A stretch of DNA of 64,000 nt, from the NCBI GenBank assembly GCA_005784505.1, contig VCAZ01000113.1, positions 1,201,001 through 1,265,000 on the forward strand. Reading direction: 5' to 3'. The DNA is from Bagarius yarrelli (taxonomy: Eukaryota; Chordata; Actinopteri; Siluriformes; Sisoridae). Shown here piece after piece: positions 1-10,565 of this stretch (the first letter of the stretch is position 1; the number at the start of each line of letters is the position of its first letter). A program made the translations under genes and the position numbers. The notes under the pieces are model-generated. The model did not search any database, was not told where the DNA came from, and was given only the letters and a program-made list of their open reading frames with translations.

Positions 1-275
1 TCATTTCTGGAAATGCTTTACACTCTGGACTCTGGTCTGGGAAGCAATCAGTGTTCCAGTTCATCCTACAGGTGTTCATTGATGTTGAGGTCAGGGTTCT
101 GCTGGAACACTATCTATCTCTCTTACTTTTAGTGAAATAAAAAATGCTTCAGAATATAAAGAGATCCTAGACAATCATCTGCTTGCAAATTTGTGGCAAC
201 ATTTCAGGTAGGATGCTGGTAAGGAGTGCCCAAACCTTTGGCTAGATAGTTTGGCTGGGGTGTAACAATAACTCC
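1..275. mobile_element. decayed Tc1-like/non-autonomous DNA element fragments
   Basis: Two pieces recall a very common teleost Tc1-like family. The first, about 60-115, contains CAGGTGTTCATTGATGTTGA, which looks like the reverse complement of the transposase region encoding the conserved 'DLNPIEHLW'-like stretch. The second, about 150-275, contains GCAAATTTGTGGCAACATTT and CCAAACCTTTGGCTAGATAG, which recall plus-sense internal and terminal parts of the same family. They appear in opposite orientations, suggesting a rearranged or foldback copy. Recognition is from memory and diverged. Confidence 0.35.
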
Positions 276-661
276 AAATGGTGTTAGGCCACTTTAGCCA
301 TATTTTAATAGTATATTAACAATATTTATAGTGTGATGATCTCTTACACTTCCAAATCTTGGCCCTGACATGCTTGGACAGCTCTTTGGTCTTTGACCAT
401 AGTGGAATCTTTTTTAAAATGTGTTTTTGTTGTTATTCTGTCTATCACTGTTAAAATAAACCTACCAATAAAATTTCTTCTGATAATTTCTTTGTCAGTC
501 GGCAAACATACAAAATCAGCAGGAGATGCATTGTATAAACATTCCCAGATTGGATGTTCATTAAAGGGCTGAAAGCTGTACCCTTGTGGATATTGCAAAT
601 TAGCAATAATGTACCGTTGGTATCTAAATTGAAGCTAAAATGATGTGTCGCTCACACTAAC

Positions 662-883
662 CTCACGAATATCTCGCTGGTATTTGGTGCTGAATTCCTC
701 GCTCTTCAGCAGCTCCTTGCGCACACCAGCGAGTTCGCTCTCTAGCTCAGCCACACGGGTATTTAACGAGTTAGCACGCTCACGATTCGCAGACAGATCT
801 TTATTAGCTTTGTCTAGCAGCTCCTGCAGCTCCATGGCCCGAGAGGAATCATCGTGGACATCTATGGAGCCATTCGGGAGCCG
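662..883 (-). CDS. ppfia: liprin-alpha exon (5th of 5), RLPNGSID to RDIRE
   Basis: A phase-0 exon of 74 codons that begins RLPNGSIDVHDDSSRAMELQ and ends KSEEFSTKYQRDIRE. The acceptor is CTTCGATACAG before CGG; the donor is CGTGAG followed by GTTAGTGTG. Mammalian liprin-alphas have KRLSNGSID or RSSDGS at the start, a VELQE(L/I) coiled coil, and end (T/S)K(Y/L/H)QRD(I/V/L)RE before AMAQKEDMEER, which should be in the next exon below position 1. The RL.NGSID and TKYQRDIRE signatures are closest, from memory, to liprin-alpha-2, but the middle is diverged, so a rapidly evolving or fish-specific paralogue is possible. The Met in the middle (AMELQ) is internal, not a start. Confidence 0.92.
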
Positions 884-1776
884 CTGTATCGAAGTGTAGA
901 GACATGACAGTTACTGCATTGACATATTGCTGGGTAGTTTCTTTTATAATACAGCAGAGCTGGCCCAAGGCATAAGTGAACTAGGCGGCTGATTAGGCCC
1001 CGTGGCCACCAGGGGGCCCCCAAGTGTACATAAAATGACAGATCTTTTTGGCTTTTTATTGCAAAGTGATAATTTTACAATAACAACAAAATATTATGTT
1101 ATGGCCAGCCAGACTGTGACTGATTTAATATTATTAAAGTTCAGAAGATCAAAAACGGATCGAAAACTATTTGAGACCTTTCATTGGCTCAACATAGACT
1201 GCATGGACTTGAAGTAATTAGTATTAATAGGAAAATTGCCTGTCACATATCTTACAGTGATAGAGAAAACCCAGGAAACACTCTAAGAAGAGAATGGAAT
1301 GTTGGTTGATTTAGTGAGATGAGGTAGTGGCTGAAAGACATACAGTAGAAATGAGGAATCTAGGAAGAATCAGTGAAATCAAATTATTGATGTTTTTTCC
1401 TGTTATATAATTACAATAAGCCAAATATTTTATGTTAAATCTGTACGTTGATGTTTTAATCTAATGGCAGAGCTTTATATTTACTGCATTTACTTTTAGC
1501 AAGAAAAAATTTGAAACTTAAAATATTATATTATTAAATATCAATTCGGTAAATTAGAATCATTTCCAATCAATCAAACAGCAAGTTTTAATGTCAAGAA
1601 GAGGTCAAAAAGTGAAAAAACCTTAAATAAATATTACTATTTCTGATGGAAAAAAAGTTTAATTAATAGTTGGATAATAGGATATGAGGTTAATGAATAA
1701 AACTTGAATGAATATTAGTGTGAAGTTTGGTCATGACATTAAACTAATATTTAAAAACAACCATATTTAAAACAAC
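884..1776 (-). other. liprin-alpha intron (exon 4 to exon 5)
   Basis: AT-rich intron of 893 bp between the variable exon and the RLPNGSID exon. I see no other coding or RNA feature; the short open frame near 1002-1217 has no recognisable content. Confidence 0.7.
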
Positions 1777-1851
1777 CTTCCAAGCTGGTTTCGCGCCATC
1801 AGTTTTGTTTCCGTTTGTCTTTCCATCTCTTCCCTGTCGCACCATGGCAAG
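1777..1851 (-). CDS. ppfia: liprin-alpha short variable exon (4th of 5)
   Basis: A 25-codon phase-0 exon found from splice logic. The acceptor is CTGTTTTTTGTATCCACAG, then LAMVRQGRDGKTNGNKTDGA and KPAWK, then AAG followed by the donor GTTGTT. It fits without frame disruption between the TANQE end of the previous exon and the RLPNGSID start of the next. Known liprin-alphas have a poorly conserved, charged linker exon at exactly this point, ending in K before R(L/S)SNGS-type sequence. The peptide is low in hydrophobics and rich in K, G, N and D, so it is probably a break in the coiled coil. No homology can be claimed beyond position, phase and composition. Possibly alternatively spliced, since skipping it keeps the frame. 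Confidence 0.75.
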
Positions 1852-2469
1852 CTGTGGATACAAAAAACAGCTAAAATGACGTACATGTTTCCGGTTAGAT
1901 TCAAACTAGTAAAATGATTTCTGGCCAAGGTAACGATTTAATGTGGCTCGCTAATAAATCGCCTTTTGAATGGCTTAAGTAATGTGTGTTTTTAAAATAG
2001 AGGCTAAACACTTATATCAAACCTGAGTACTTAAGTACTTAGTACTAAAAATCATCATGTGCATTCCATATGGGATAATAAAGTAAAGTGCTTCATCTAA
2101 TTATTACACACAGCTAGAGAGAGACAGAGAGAGAGAGCCAGAATAAGGAAAAAATGGATGAGTAAAAGAGGAACATACATAAGAAGAAACAATTTTAAAG
2201 AGGTTGGAAAAATAATAGAGGAAGAGTTGAAGTGAAAACATGATACACAAAAAGTGAAAGAAAGCACTTAGGAAAATGAATTCAAAAGTAATAAGAGAAA
2301 GATTGTGAAAGGAGAATGTAAAAGCAATAGTGGAAAATAGAAGAAGTATAAGATGGGATGAAAACATAAGGTGAAATATATGAAAGAAACAATAAAGTAA
2401 AATAAATACACAAATGAAAACTAGTGTAGAAAAAAAGAGTATGAGGGAGAGGATAGATCCTCATCTGGG

Positions 2470-2838
2470 ATGCATATATTTCATTATGACTGATTCAAAT
2501 ACTGATTCATATATTCAATTATGACTAATTAATATACTGAGTCATATTCGGATTTATTACTAATTCATATACTGATTCATGACTAATTTATATATTCATT
2601 TTTGACTGATTCATATACTGATTCGCTTTTTCAAATTTGACCGATTCATATACTGATGCATATATTTGAATTTGACTGATTCATATTCTGATTCACATAT
2701 CTATTTTTGACCGATTCATATACTTATTTATATATTAGAATTTGACCAATTTACATACTGATCCATATATTAGTTTTTGACTAATTTATATACTGATTCA
2801 TATATTAGATTATGACTGATTTTATAAACTGATTCAGG
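2470..2838. repeat. minisatellite, unit about 38-40 bp
   Basis: About ten degenerate tandem units of the form TTTGACTGATTCATATACTG followed by ATTCATATATT and a short variable spacer. Each unit has two related half-blocks (GACTGATTCATA and TACTGATTCATA), so it probably grew from a shorter ancestor of about 19 bp. It lies inside the liprin intron. Units vary by point changes and a few indels. Confidence 0.85.
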
Positions 2839-3961
2839 GGCCTTTCTTTGTGGAGTTTGCAGGATCTCCTTGCGATTGTGTGGGTACTCCGGTACACCAT
2901 CAATACTATACAAAAACGCGATATAAACGGTGAGGCTTTACAGAGAGAGACATTTCACGTATTGAGGATAAAAAACATTTTTATTAAAGCAAGAAACCTC
3001 TTTACGTAATCTCCAAACCCCTACAATACAACCACAACTGTACCACATACTCGACAAGCTAGTTATCTTTGGGGTTGGCTGACCTCTCCCCACAATGTCT
3101 TTTTTCTGGAAAAGTCCGCCTTGAAATCTGATGTTTAAGTATGTCTGAAACCAAGTTAATTTCGCCTCCTCTGTTAGCCATTTTGGTCGTAAACATTCTA
3201 ATTTAACTGTACAGCGTGTTTCGCTAGCCGAATTTGGCTGTAATCGTTTTACTCTGATTAACATATCTGAGGACAGAAAAAATGCTGACGTCAATGTGAT
3301 GTGAAATCTTTCAAATCTGATTGGTTAACAAAACAGTCATTAACCAATTAGCAATCTGCCACTGTTTATACAGTTTAAGTTACATGGGCAGCACTACTCA
3401 TTCTGACCTTGGCCTTGGCAGATTAGATTGACATGCCAGCACATAGAATCTGAAATCTGATTAGACAAAAAAATCTAGCAAACATGTACTGGAAGCAGTG
3501 CAGCAAAAGAAATGCTATGGAATGAAGAGAATAAACTGTTGGAAATAAATTAATACAGTTTAATGTAATGGTTCTGATAGTGTTTAGGCAGCAGAGAAGG
3601 ATGCGCTGGCCCTGTCTGCACACCACTGCTAACTTGATTGATTCATATTCTAACAGATATACTGTTTTCTATAATGATTCATTTGAGACCTTTTAAAATT
3701 TAATCTAGCTGTAAAACAAATCTTTACTGAGAGGTATACCACTTTTCCCAGGTGCTTTGTGGCACATAAGACTGGAGAAAATCGTCTCAGAATTGCTTGT
3801 TTAACAACTGCCTTGATAAACTCACATTTCATTTGAGCCTGGGAGTAAAAGACTTGCACTGCCTCTCTTGTTAATTATACCAGACTAAAATCAATTAGAG
3901 GTCACACATAAATAATGAAAAGAGAAAAAGAATTCTGAGCTCATTATCAGGAGCAAAGGTG

Positions 3962-3962
<1 letters not shown>

Positions 3963-3987
<25 letters not shown>
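3963..3987. repeat. (CA)n microsatellite
   Basis: About 12 CA dinucleotides in the liprin intron. Confidence 0.9.
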
Positions 3988-3992
<5 letters not shown>

Positions 3993-4165
3993 GAATGCTT
4001 AATGACTCAGGTGTATTGCAGCTTTTGACCCAGATAGCCACTTGCCTGGATAAGCAAGCAATGTCAATAAGAAAATATTTATTTTTTTTACATTCAGCCT
4101 TTCCTTTCTATTTTTCCCTGTATGTATAATTATGTCTAGATTTTTTAAAAATAGGAGTGAGTGGG

Positions 4166-4190
4166 AGTGTGTGTGTGTGTGTGTGTGTGT
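4166..4190. repeat. (GT)n microsatellite
   Basis: About 12 GT dinucleotides directly before a LINE/SINE-type 3' tail; reverse orientation to the CA tract 200 bp upstream. Confidence 0.9.
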
Positions 4191-4335
4191 GGCCCTGTGA
4201 TGGACTGGCGATCTGTCCAGGTTGTACCCCCTCCTGTCTTTCACGCTTTCAGAGACGGCTCGGATAGACTCCAGCAGATCCCAGTAACCCCAAATTAGGG
4301 AATAATAAAGAGAATAAATGAATGAATTAATTAAT
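4191..4335 (+). mobile_element. 3' tail of a teleost LINE/SINE family ending in (GAAT)n-like repeats
   Basis: GGCCCTGTGATGGACTGGCG, then a diverged 'GATAGACTCCAGCAGATCCC' and a terminal AATGAATGAATTAATTAATG stretch. This order (GATGGACTGGCG, GGATAGGCTCCAG, a tetranucleotide tail) is the 3' end of a widespread fish retroposon. Related pieces occur at 20745-20822 and 28560-28800. Confidence 0.6.
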
Positions 4336-4654
4336 GAATTAAAAATAATAATTCCATACTTTTTAGAGAGAGTAATTATTGCATTGATAATTACTTTTTT
4401 AGAATAATTTAAGTAAAATGGGAGACACAGTAAATTAATGAACCAAATTTCAATTTTCATCTAGTTGCAATCCTCCAGGCATATAAATAACGGCAACAGG
4501 TAGAAATGAATTATAAAAACATCATTCACAGAGGTTAATGTTTATCTTCATAAATGTAAGAAGCCTATCTGTACATTTCATTTTTATTTTGATATCCATT
4601 TATTTCAATTTGTGTTGTTTTTTTTTGTCCCAACAGATTCTGATGATCACCATA

Positions 4655-4800
4655 CTACATTTACTTATCTAGTGTGACTAACATTTATCTCTTTTATACA
4701 ACAGAGCAATAGGGGGTTACGGGCCTTGCTCAGGGGCCCAACAGTTGCAATCAAATGAGCAGTCCAACACCTTAACGACTGCTGTACCACTTCCCTGTCC
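4655..4800 (-). mobile_element. tRNA-derived SINE fragment
   Basis: In reverse complement it contains the 'AAGGTGTTGGACTGCTCATT' segment and a TGTTGGGCCCCTGAGCAAGG core. The same core recurs at 29.96, 44.56, 52.63, 53.37 and 59.64 kb, which defines it as a repeat family within this window. Confidence 0.65.
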
Positions 4801-5559
4801 TATAAAAAAGGTGTAGAGGTGAGTGTATGGTCACAGGTAAATTACTGGAAGAATATAAATATACATCAGAGAAACTGTAATTTGTATTTATTTGGGTTTT
4901 TTTTCTTCTGTTGGTGATGGTGGCAGTTGATTAATCTGAAAATAATTTTCAGCATATAACATCTCTGACTACTCTTCCATCCTAAAAATGTTTAGGGATG
5001 ATGGGGGTCATTCTCCAGGTCTTGTATGCAGGGCAAGGTATTGTTCCCATCTAACTATAGCCATATTAACGATGGATGAGATTATAGATATAAATAACTG
5101 ACTATCTAGTAAAACGTAACCATTAAAAAAATGTAAAAAAAAAAAACCCATAAAAAAATGTAACTGTAACTCCCTGCTATTGTACAGGATCCTTTATAAA
5201 AAAAAATACATGTGCCAGTTTCTTAGACGGTCTCTGGAAAACAAATATATGAAATTTATGGAAATATACTCAATGAATAAACGTAACGAAAATTTAAATC
5301 AGGAAGGAGACCACAAAGGAGTTCACAGAGTATGTTACCATGGTAACTGACTCCGAGTATGAGTTCTTCCTTTTTTAGGTTTAGGTGTAAATAACAATAA
5401 ACAAAAAAAGTTTACCATGTGGATGAAACAGTTACACACAGACTATTAGTTTGCAAAAGTTTGCAAACTATGATACTAGAGAATCTGCTGGAAAACATCT
5501 GCCCAGTCTTCTAATAATTTTTTTTTTAAAAAATACATTAAGAGAATTTAGGAGATTTT

Positions 5560-5911
5560 TTGGTTGCTGTTCACACTCCAGTCCTGTAGGTGGCGGTAAT
5601 TTACCATCAAATCGTCAACCGCTATTAAAACCAGAAGGAAAAAATGACGCTAATGTGCGTGTTTGCCCCGCTTCCTGTGACGTACTCCGTGTTTTTGAAT
5701 AGTTTTGCCGCGAGTTTTTTTTAACGTTCCGGCGTTTAAATGATTTGGGTTTTTTTTCCTTTCCTATTTACACGTTTGCGCTGAAGCTTTTATTTGCTTT
5801 ATTATTATTATTTTTCACTTTTTTTGTCACATTTTAATCTTTTCGGTTTTCTGCCTTAAGACAACAAGTGGAGCAAATCCACATCGGATCGTTTTAATAT
5901 TCAGCCACAGG
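5560..5911 (+). promoter_or_regulatory. promoter-like CpG/ETS/CRE patch with downstream splice donor
   Basis: Within an AT-rich intron, 5560-5735 carries CpGs, an ETS-type CTTCCTG joined to a CRE-like TGACGTA (about 5670-5685), and GTTCCGGCG (about 5726-5734). It is followed by a T-rich stretch, then TCAGCCACAG at 5902-5911 with a consensus donor GTAGGTGA from 5912. This is what a short non-coding first exon on the plus strand, antisense to liprin, would look like. The stretch 'GTAGGTGGCGGTAAT...' also recalls a dispersed fish sequence found near many promoters, so it may have arrived as a repeat. No downstream exon was recognised. Inference only. Confidence 0.3.
5583..5597 (+). promoter_or_regulatory. 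CTCF-like motif
   Basis: CCTGTAGGTGGCGGT matches the vertebrate CTCF core CCASYAGRKGGCRSY at 14 of 15 positions (T for A at position 3). A sequence match alone does not show occupancy. Confidence 0.35.
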
Positions 5912-6261
5912 TAGGTGACCAGTGATTTAAGTGAATGTGATCTGCAGGCTGGATTATGGACTAGCAGCATTAGAAGTGTGTTTAGATACAGAGAAGAGAA
6001 GAGAAATAAATTTATTTTTAGGTACTATATTGAATAATGTATTCGTTAATAAGTATTACACCGACTTGGGATTGTTTCAGAGTTTGGATAGAAAAGTTAA
6101 AACTTTGCTCAGAGCTTTAAAACTACATAATAAAATCATGCTGCATGTAATAACAAGGCTTGTTATAAGTTTAAGCACAGTGACTCAATTCAGTCATGTG
6201 AAACTGATGTACACGTTCCTAGCGGTAGCAGATGATGGATGTTAAATATTATCACACGTAC

Positions 6262-6336
6262 CTCTTGATTGGCGGTGGTCAGCTGACCCTCTAACGTTGT
6301 CACTCTCTCCAGCGCCACACGCAGACGTTCTCGCAC
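6262..6336 (-). CDS. ppfia: liprin-alpha exon (3rd of 5), VRERLRVALERV block
   Basis: A phase-0 exon of 25 codons, VRERLRVALERVTTLEGQLT then TANQE. It follows the DEK end of the previous exon after only 267 bp, giving the family junction DEK-VRERLRVALER. The acceptor is TTGCTGTAG before GTGCGA; the donor is CAAGAG followed by GTACGTG. It is unusual because an almost identical inverted copy of this exon, with its flanking intron, sits about 7 kb away at 13261-13335 on the plus strand. The copy encodes the same peptide except R2Q. The minus-strand copy is in the correct order and orientation for the gene, so it is the one I assign to the transcript. Confidence 0.93.
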
Positions 6337-6603
6337 CTACAGCAAGACCATGAGCAAATAATAACAATTTAAAAACGAATTGTATCGATTGATATGAAAT
6401 AAAAAATAATCAAGATGGCATTTTTCAGCCTTAATTAGTATGAACATTGTCAGCATTGTCCATCATGTATAAGACAGTGAAAAAAAAACATTTGTAATGC
6501 TTCTAATTAAAGGCACCCCAGTTTAAAAAAAATTAGCAGACCCAAAAATGCATATCCACTTCCTGTAGTCCTTACAGAGAAAGGGCTGTAGTGATGTCAT
6601 TAC

Positions 6604-6768
6604 CTTCTCATCCAGGGCTTTGTGGTGCTCAAACAGAGATTTAAGAGCCTTAAGAACCTCCACTTCACTGGAGACTCCCGAAGGTGGGGGAGCTTGTCTT
6701 TTCACCACCGTCATTCTCAAAGAGCGTTCGTGACGGGACACCAAGCACTCCAAATGTTCCAGGAGGAG
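6604..6768 (-). CDS. ppfia: liprin-alpha exon (2nd of 5), LLLEHLECLVSRHERSLRMT block
   Basis: An internal phase-0 exon of 55 codons, from LLLEHLECLVSRHERSLRMT to ...SLFEHHKALDEK. This is the most diagnostic block of the liprin-alpha family and is nearly invariant from fish to mammals, except that VVKRQAPPPSGVSSEVEV has PPP where mammals usually have QSP. The acceptor is GTGTGTGTAG before CTCCTC, and the donor is GAGAAG followed by GTAATG. It follows the previous exon after a 974-bp intron. The predicted helix continues the long parallel coiled coil without helix-breaking insertions. The MECLVSRH frame seen in an ORF scan begins inside the intron/exon junction and is not a real start. Function as for the gene: a synaptic scaffold segment. 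Confidence 0.95.
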
Positions 6769-7710
6769 CTACACACACAGATTAGAGTTAATTAGACCTT
6801 TACTATACGTATGCGTACGTAAACTGTACATATCCGTTTTACTATTGAGGACATGGACGTTTATTGTATGTAACTTGCATATTAATAAATTCATCGCAGA
6901 CAAAAAATGGCCAGCTACCCGATTGACATGTAACCTTTTTTTTTTTTGCAAGCAATTTACAAAAAACTTTTCTTCTGTTATTAAACTGTTATTTTTACCT
7001 GTTATTTAACTGCTGTGTTCATTTTGTAAAGTTTGTCCTACTTTCTGCTCTGGTATGTCCTGTGATTACCAATAAGAATAAAAATCATAAAGTTTGATTG
7101 GAAAATATTTTATAAACAATTGTTTGACGAGTGTGTTTGGGTATTTCGAATCTCACTGAACTGTGTATTCCAAAAAAGACAATAGTGCTGCGGGGTGTAA
7201 CATGTAGTAAAGATATTTCATGTAAATGAGGAAGTAACATTTAAATTGATTAATGATTTTTTTTTTTTTTGGTTAATGAACGAGCCTCGGATTTTGGACG
7301 ATAGTTTTGAATGAACTAGTCAATAAAAAAAGCATATTTTTCTTCGAAACATTTGCTGACTTTGCATTTTAATCTTTTGCTATGTTGTTACCGCCTCCAA
7401 TAACAATTCATAAATATTTCACATTTGTTTTTTTATTGCTTGTTTTAGGTTTTTTTTTTGTTTATAATTGCTTTTAACCCTTCCTTAAAGAAAGTGTTAA
7501 CTATTTGACGAATTGTCAAAATAATTAAACCCCCCCCCCCCAATTGTTTGAACTAACTCAAAAAGCCTGAACCGCTAGCGTAGCGTAGCATAGCTTAGAA
7601 ATCATCTGATTGCTGATTTTACCTTGGTCTTAATCCTTAACTAGTGAAATTATACATTTTATTCAATATTGAACTCTGGCTCTGATATTGACCTTCTCTT
7701 CTTAATTCCC

Positions 7711-7740
7711 CCCCACACACACACACACATACACATACAC
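7711..7740. repeat. (CA)n/(CATA)n tract next to liprin donor
   Basis: CA repeat that abuts the 7743 splice donor, so the intron starts GTGTGTATGTGTATG. It overlaps the intronic side of the donor. Confidence 0.85.
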
Positions 7741-7742
7741 AC

Positions 7743-7844
7743 CCTGGTGTTGTTCCTTTCTGCTTTAAGCTCTGAGATTTCCTCTTCTTTCTCCAGAAGC
7801 TGTTCCCTGCATGCACTCAGCTCCTTCGTTAGTGATGTAAACTC
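7743..7844 (-). CDS. ppfia: liprin-alpha exon (1st of 5 in window), coiled coil
   Basis: An internal exon of 34 codons that starts and ends in phase 0. It reads EFTSLTKELSACREQLLEKE and continues to ...ELKAERNNTR. This corresponds to the highly conserved N-terminal coiled-coil segment of vertebrate liprin-alphas, which has EFAALTKELN and ...AERNNTR. The acceptor on the minus strand is CTCTCTGCAG and the donor is AGG followed by GTGTGTATG, which runs straight into a (CA)n tract in the intron. Liprin-alphas are cytoplasmic scaffold proteins of the presynaptic active zone and focal adhesions, and this region dimerises and binds partners such as RIM and ELKS. The residues before it (normally ending ALPQ) must come from an upstream exon, which I did not find. 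Family assignment is firm. The paralogue (alpha-1 to alpha-4 or a fish duplicate) is not resolved. Confidence 0.93.
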
Positions 7845-10560
7845 CTGCAGAGAGCAAAAGCGAGCGAGAGAGAGAGAGAGGGACAAAAAGAAAGAGAGGA
7901 AGGAAAATGAATTGACAATGAGATTCTCGTTATAAAACCCCCATTAACCATCTTCATATACGTATTTATCTTAAAGCACTGATTGCTTATTAAAACCCGA
8001 GCTTCTAAATCCTAACATGCGATGGTTGCTATTGGTGTTTAACAAAAAACTTGCCGTAGTGAGGTAATGTACAAGCACACAGAATTAACAAGAGTACATT
8101 TATTCTCATTACAGGGTTAGGAATAGGAAACAGAACATCAGCATAGATATATAGTCACTTTCGCATTAATAATAAGTTATTATAACTGCATTGTTGTAGT
8201 TATTCCAAAAACCTATTATTTTCATGCTTTAGAGTTTATATAGAATTTTGCAAAAAAAACACTGATTGTTCTGTGGGTGGAATTTTTCTTAGTGTTTAAA
8301 GATAAAAGAATCAGTATCTGAAAGGACCCATAATGAATTTACTTTCAAGATCTTTAACTACCAAGTTACAAAGAATCCACAGGAAATGAAACATTTGCAT
8401 AGTAAATGTATAATCAGTAAATAAAAGTAACACAGACTGTCCTGGCGCTACACTTTTGCAAATTTTCAGCAAATAAGTCAAAAACAATTTTAAGCAAGTG
8501 TAAAAACTTTTATTTTGTGAATGATTTCCCCCCCCTCCGCTGTTTCAGTCGCTCAATTCTGATGCAATACTTTATTATGCGCACTAACACAGAGTGATTG
8601 GAAACATGGCACGACATCTACATGCTTTCTGAGGACCTGGACGTTTCTGGGTTTATCTTCATAACACCCAATACATCGGTGTGTCTTTAAACAACTTCTA
8701 CTGCAATTAAATTTGCACTTTTTATGTAAAGTATTTATTTTCCCAAATATATATTTGTAAAAATTCAAGTTCTCAGTGACATCTTTAAGACAATGACAAA
8801 TTAACTGCAGGTGGAATATTTCTTAAAGAGATTTTATAATGTTCATGAATGGAATCGGTGACATTTGCCACTGATTTCATCCTGCACTGCATTTTACTGA
8901 CTAGTACAGTTCAATTACTGTTCACGCCAAATGGCTCATGACTGCTTATATTACTGCTAGTTTTTGTATGTGCACATGCTACAGTATGATTGTAGCTAAC
9001 GAGGATTTATTTTTGTCAAGTCATTGTTAAATCAATTATGGAGCCCCCTTCCGGTGCACATCAAACCTTTCCCACCTGTGAATGCTTTTCAAGTCTCGAT
9101 TGAAATCAAATATTTTTAGTAGAGATTTTAGTTGTTTGTTTAAAATGTGCTTTAGAAATAAAATTGTATTAGATGTGTTACGAAAACATCTCCGTCATCT
9201 CAGGAAGGCAGACATGCTAGACCCGTGCACATTGAGTTTTAATGTAGAACTCGCTCACTTGTAAATAAATAAAGGCATTTCATCTCAGATGCACTCTGAG
9301 AAGCACGTTGAATATTTTTAGAAAGCGTTACGGATTAGTTCATGCTCAAAAAAAAAATCTAAACATACCCAACCAGCGTTCACCTCTATTCGCATTTTAA
9401 GACCACAGATGATGCTCAAGGGATAAATGCTTGTTAAGCTTGTAAATCATTTTAGTTCACTAGTGTAAAATGAAAGCAAACCTTTTATGTGAACGTTTTG
9501 TGCGTATGGTTGTAAGCGTATGATGGGGCTTAGGGCGTAGTATTGGGTATTGGGATATGGCCTAAGAAATGGAGAGTAGTCTTAAGCTAAGAGTAAGGGT
9601 GGGGTCAAGCTCATTGCTGTCGTAAGTATTGTAGAGCGCAATATGATGTTGCCTCATTTAAAACAATTGAAACATAAAAATGTTAACTGCCACATACATA
9701 TAAAAAGTTTGTCACTAATTAAGCAGGTATACGTTCCGCTAATTATCAGTATTAAAAGCATATAAATTGTTGCATGATGTGAGGTCGACAGAGGGCATTT
9801 ATTGTTTGATGTATTCTGCTGATGGATGGCTACATTTTAGGGTCACGTTGGCAAAACCTTGATCTGTGGTGTTATTAGGTTGTGACTGCATCTCTGACAA
9901 GTTCTACAACAGTCATAATACATTTGATAAGCTCATTACGTTTCTAGAATGTTTACGTTCCTGAAGCAGTTTGCTGCCAACAGCCATTTTAGGTTGATTT
10001 GTGACTTGGTCTTAGTAACCAAGATCTAATGTTTCACGGATTTAGGAGCTAATTTTAGTGCTAAAGCGCTTCCTTAATATAGGACTGACACGCGCATAAT
10101 TTTTACATTATATTGGTTTATATTTTATATAAATTGGTGAGCTATGAGCTACTTATATCCTTAAGATATGTAGTGAATACAATTTGGACCTTTGAATGTA
10201 GACTTTAAGGACCCCTGAGCTGTACTGTCTTTAAATGGTCGTTTCTGTGCTTGTTTGACCCCAAAACTAAGATTAACCAAACACAAAGAATTTAGCTTGT
10301 TTTTGCTCCTGTCTATTATACCTCTATAATTAACTCTCGGGCAACTGTTTTGGGTCAGTGATTTTGCCACATTAGCACTGCAGTGTAAAGTTGACACACT
10401 CACTATGGTTACTGTCGTTAGAAATTCTGTGGGATTGTTTCGCATTCTGGTGTTCGTTCTTGAAACTGATACCGGAGCAAAAGAGAACAGCGAGGGAGAA
10501 AAAAAGCTTTAAAATGGGTCAGTGCAATTATTTGCTGTTAAGCAGTAGTAAAGAGACTGA
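7845..10560. other. presumed upstream intron, no feature recognised
   Basis: AT-rich unique-looking sequence upstream of the first recognised liprin exon. I see a short GA tract after 7860 and no exon, RNA or clear repeat. Confidence 0.5.
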
Positions 10561-10565
10561 GACCA

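Larger units (their letters stand above)
1852..6261 (-). other. liprin-alpha intron (exon 3 to exon 4)
   Basis: Intron of 4,410 bp in the minus-strand gene. It holds the 2.47-2.84 kb minisatellite, CA and GT tracts, a SINE fragment, a LINE/SINE tail and the plus-strand promoter-like patch, each listed separately. The rest is AT-rich and unremarkable. Confidence 0.7.

Noticed and set aside
2104..2464. Minus-strand frames rich in F, S and L resembling membrane segments
   Set aside because: They are reverse translations of GA-rich DNA (AGAGAGAGAC, GAAAGAAAG), not a protein.
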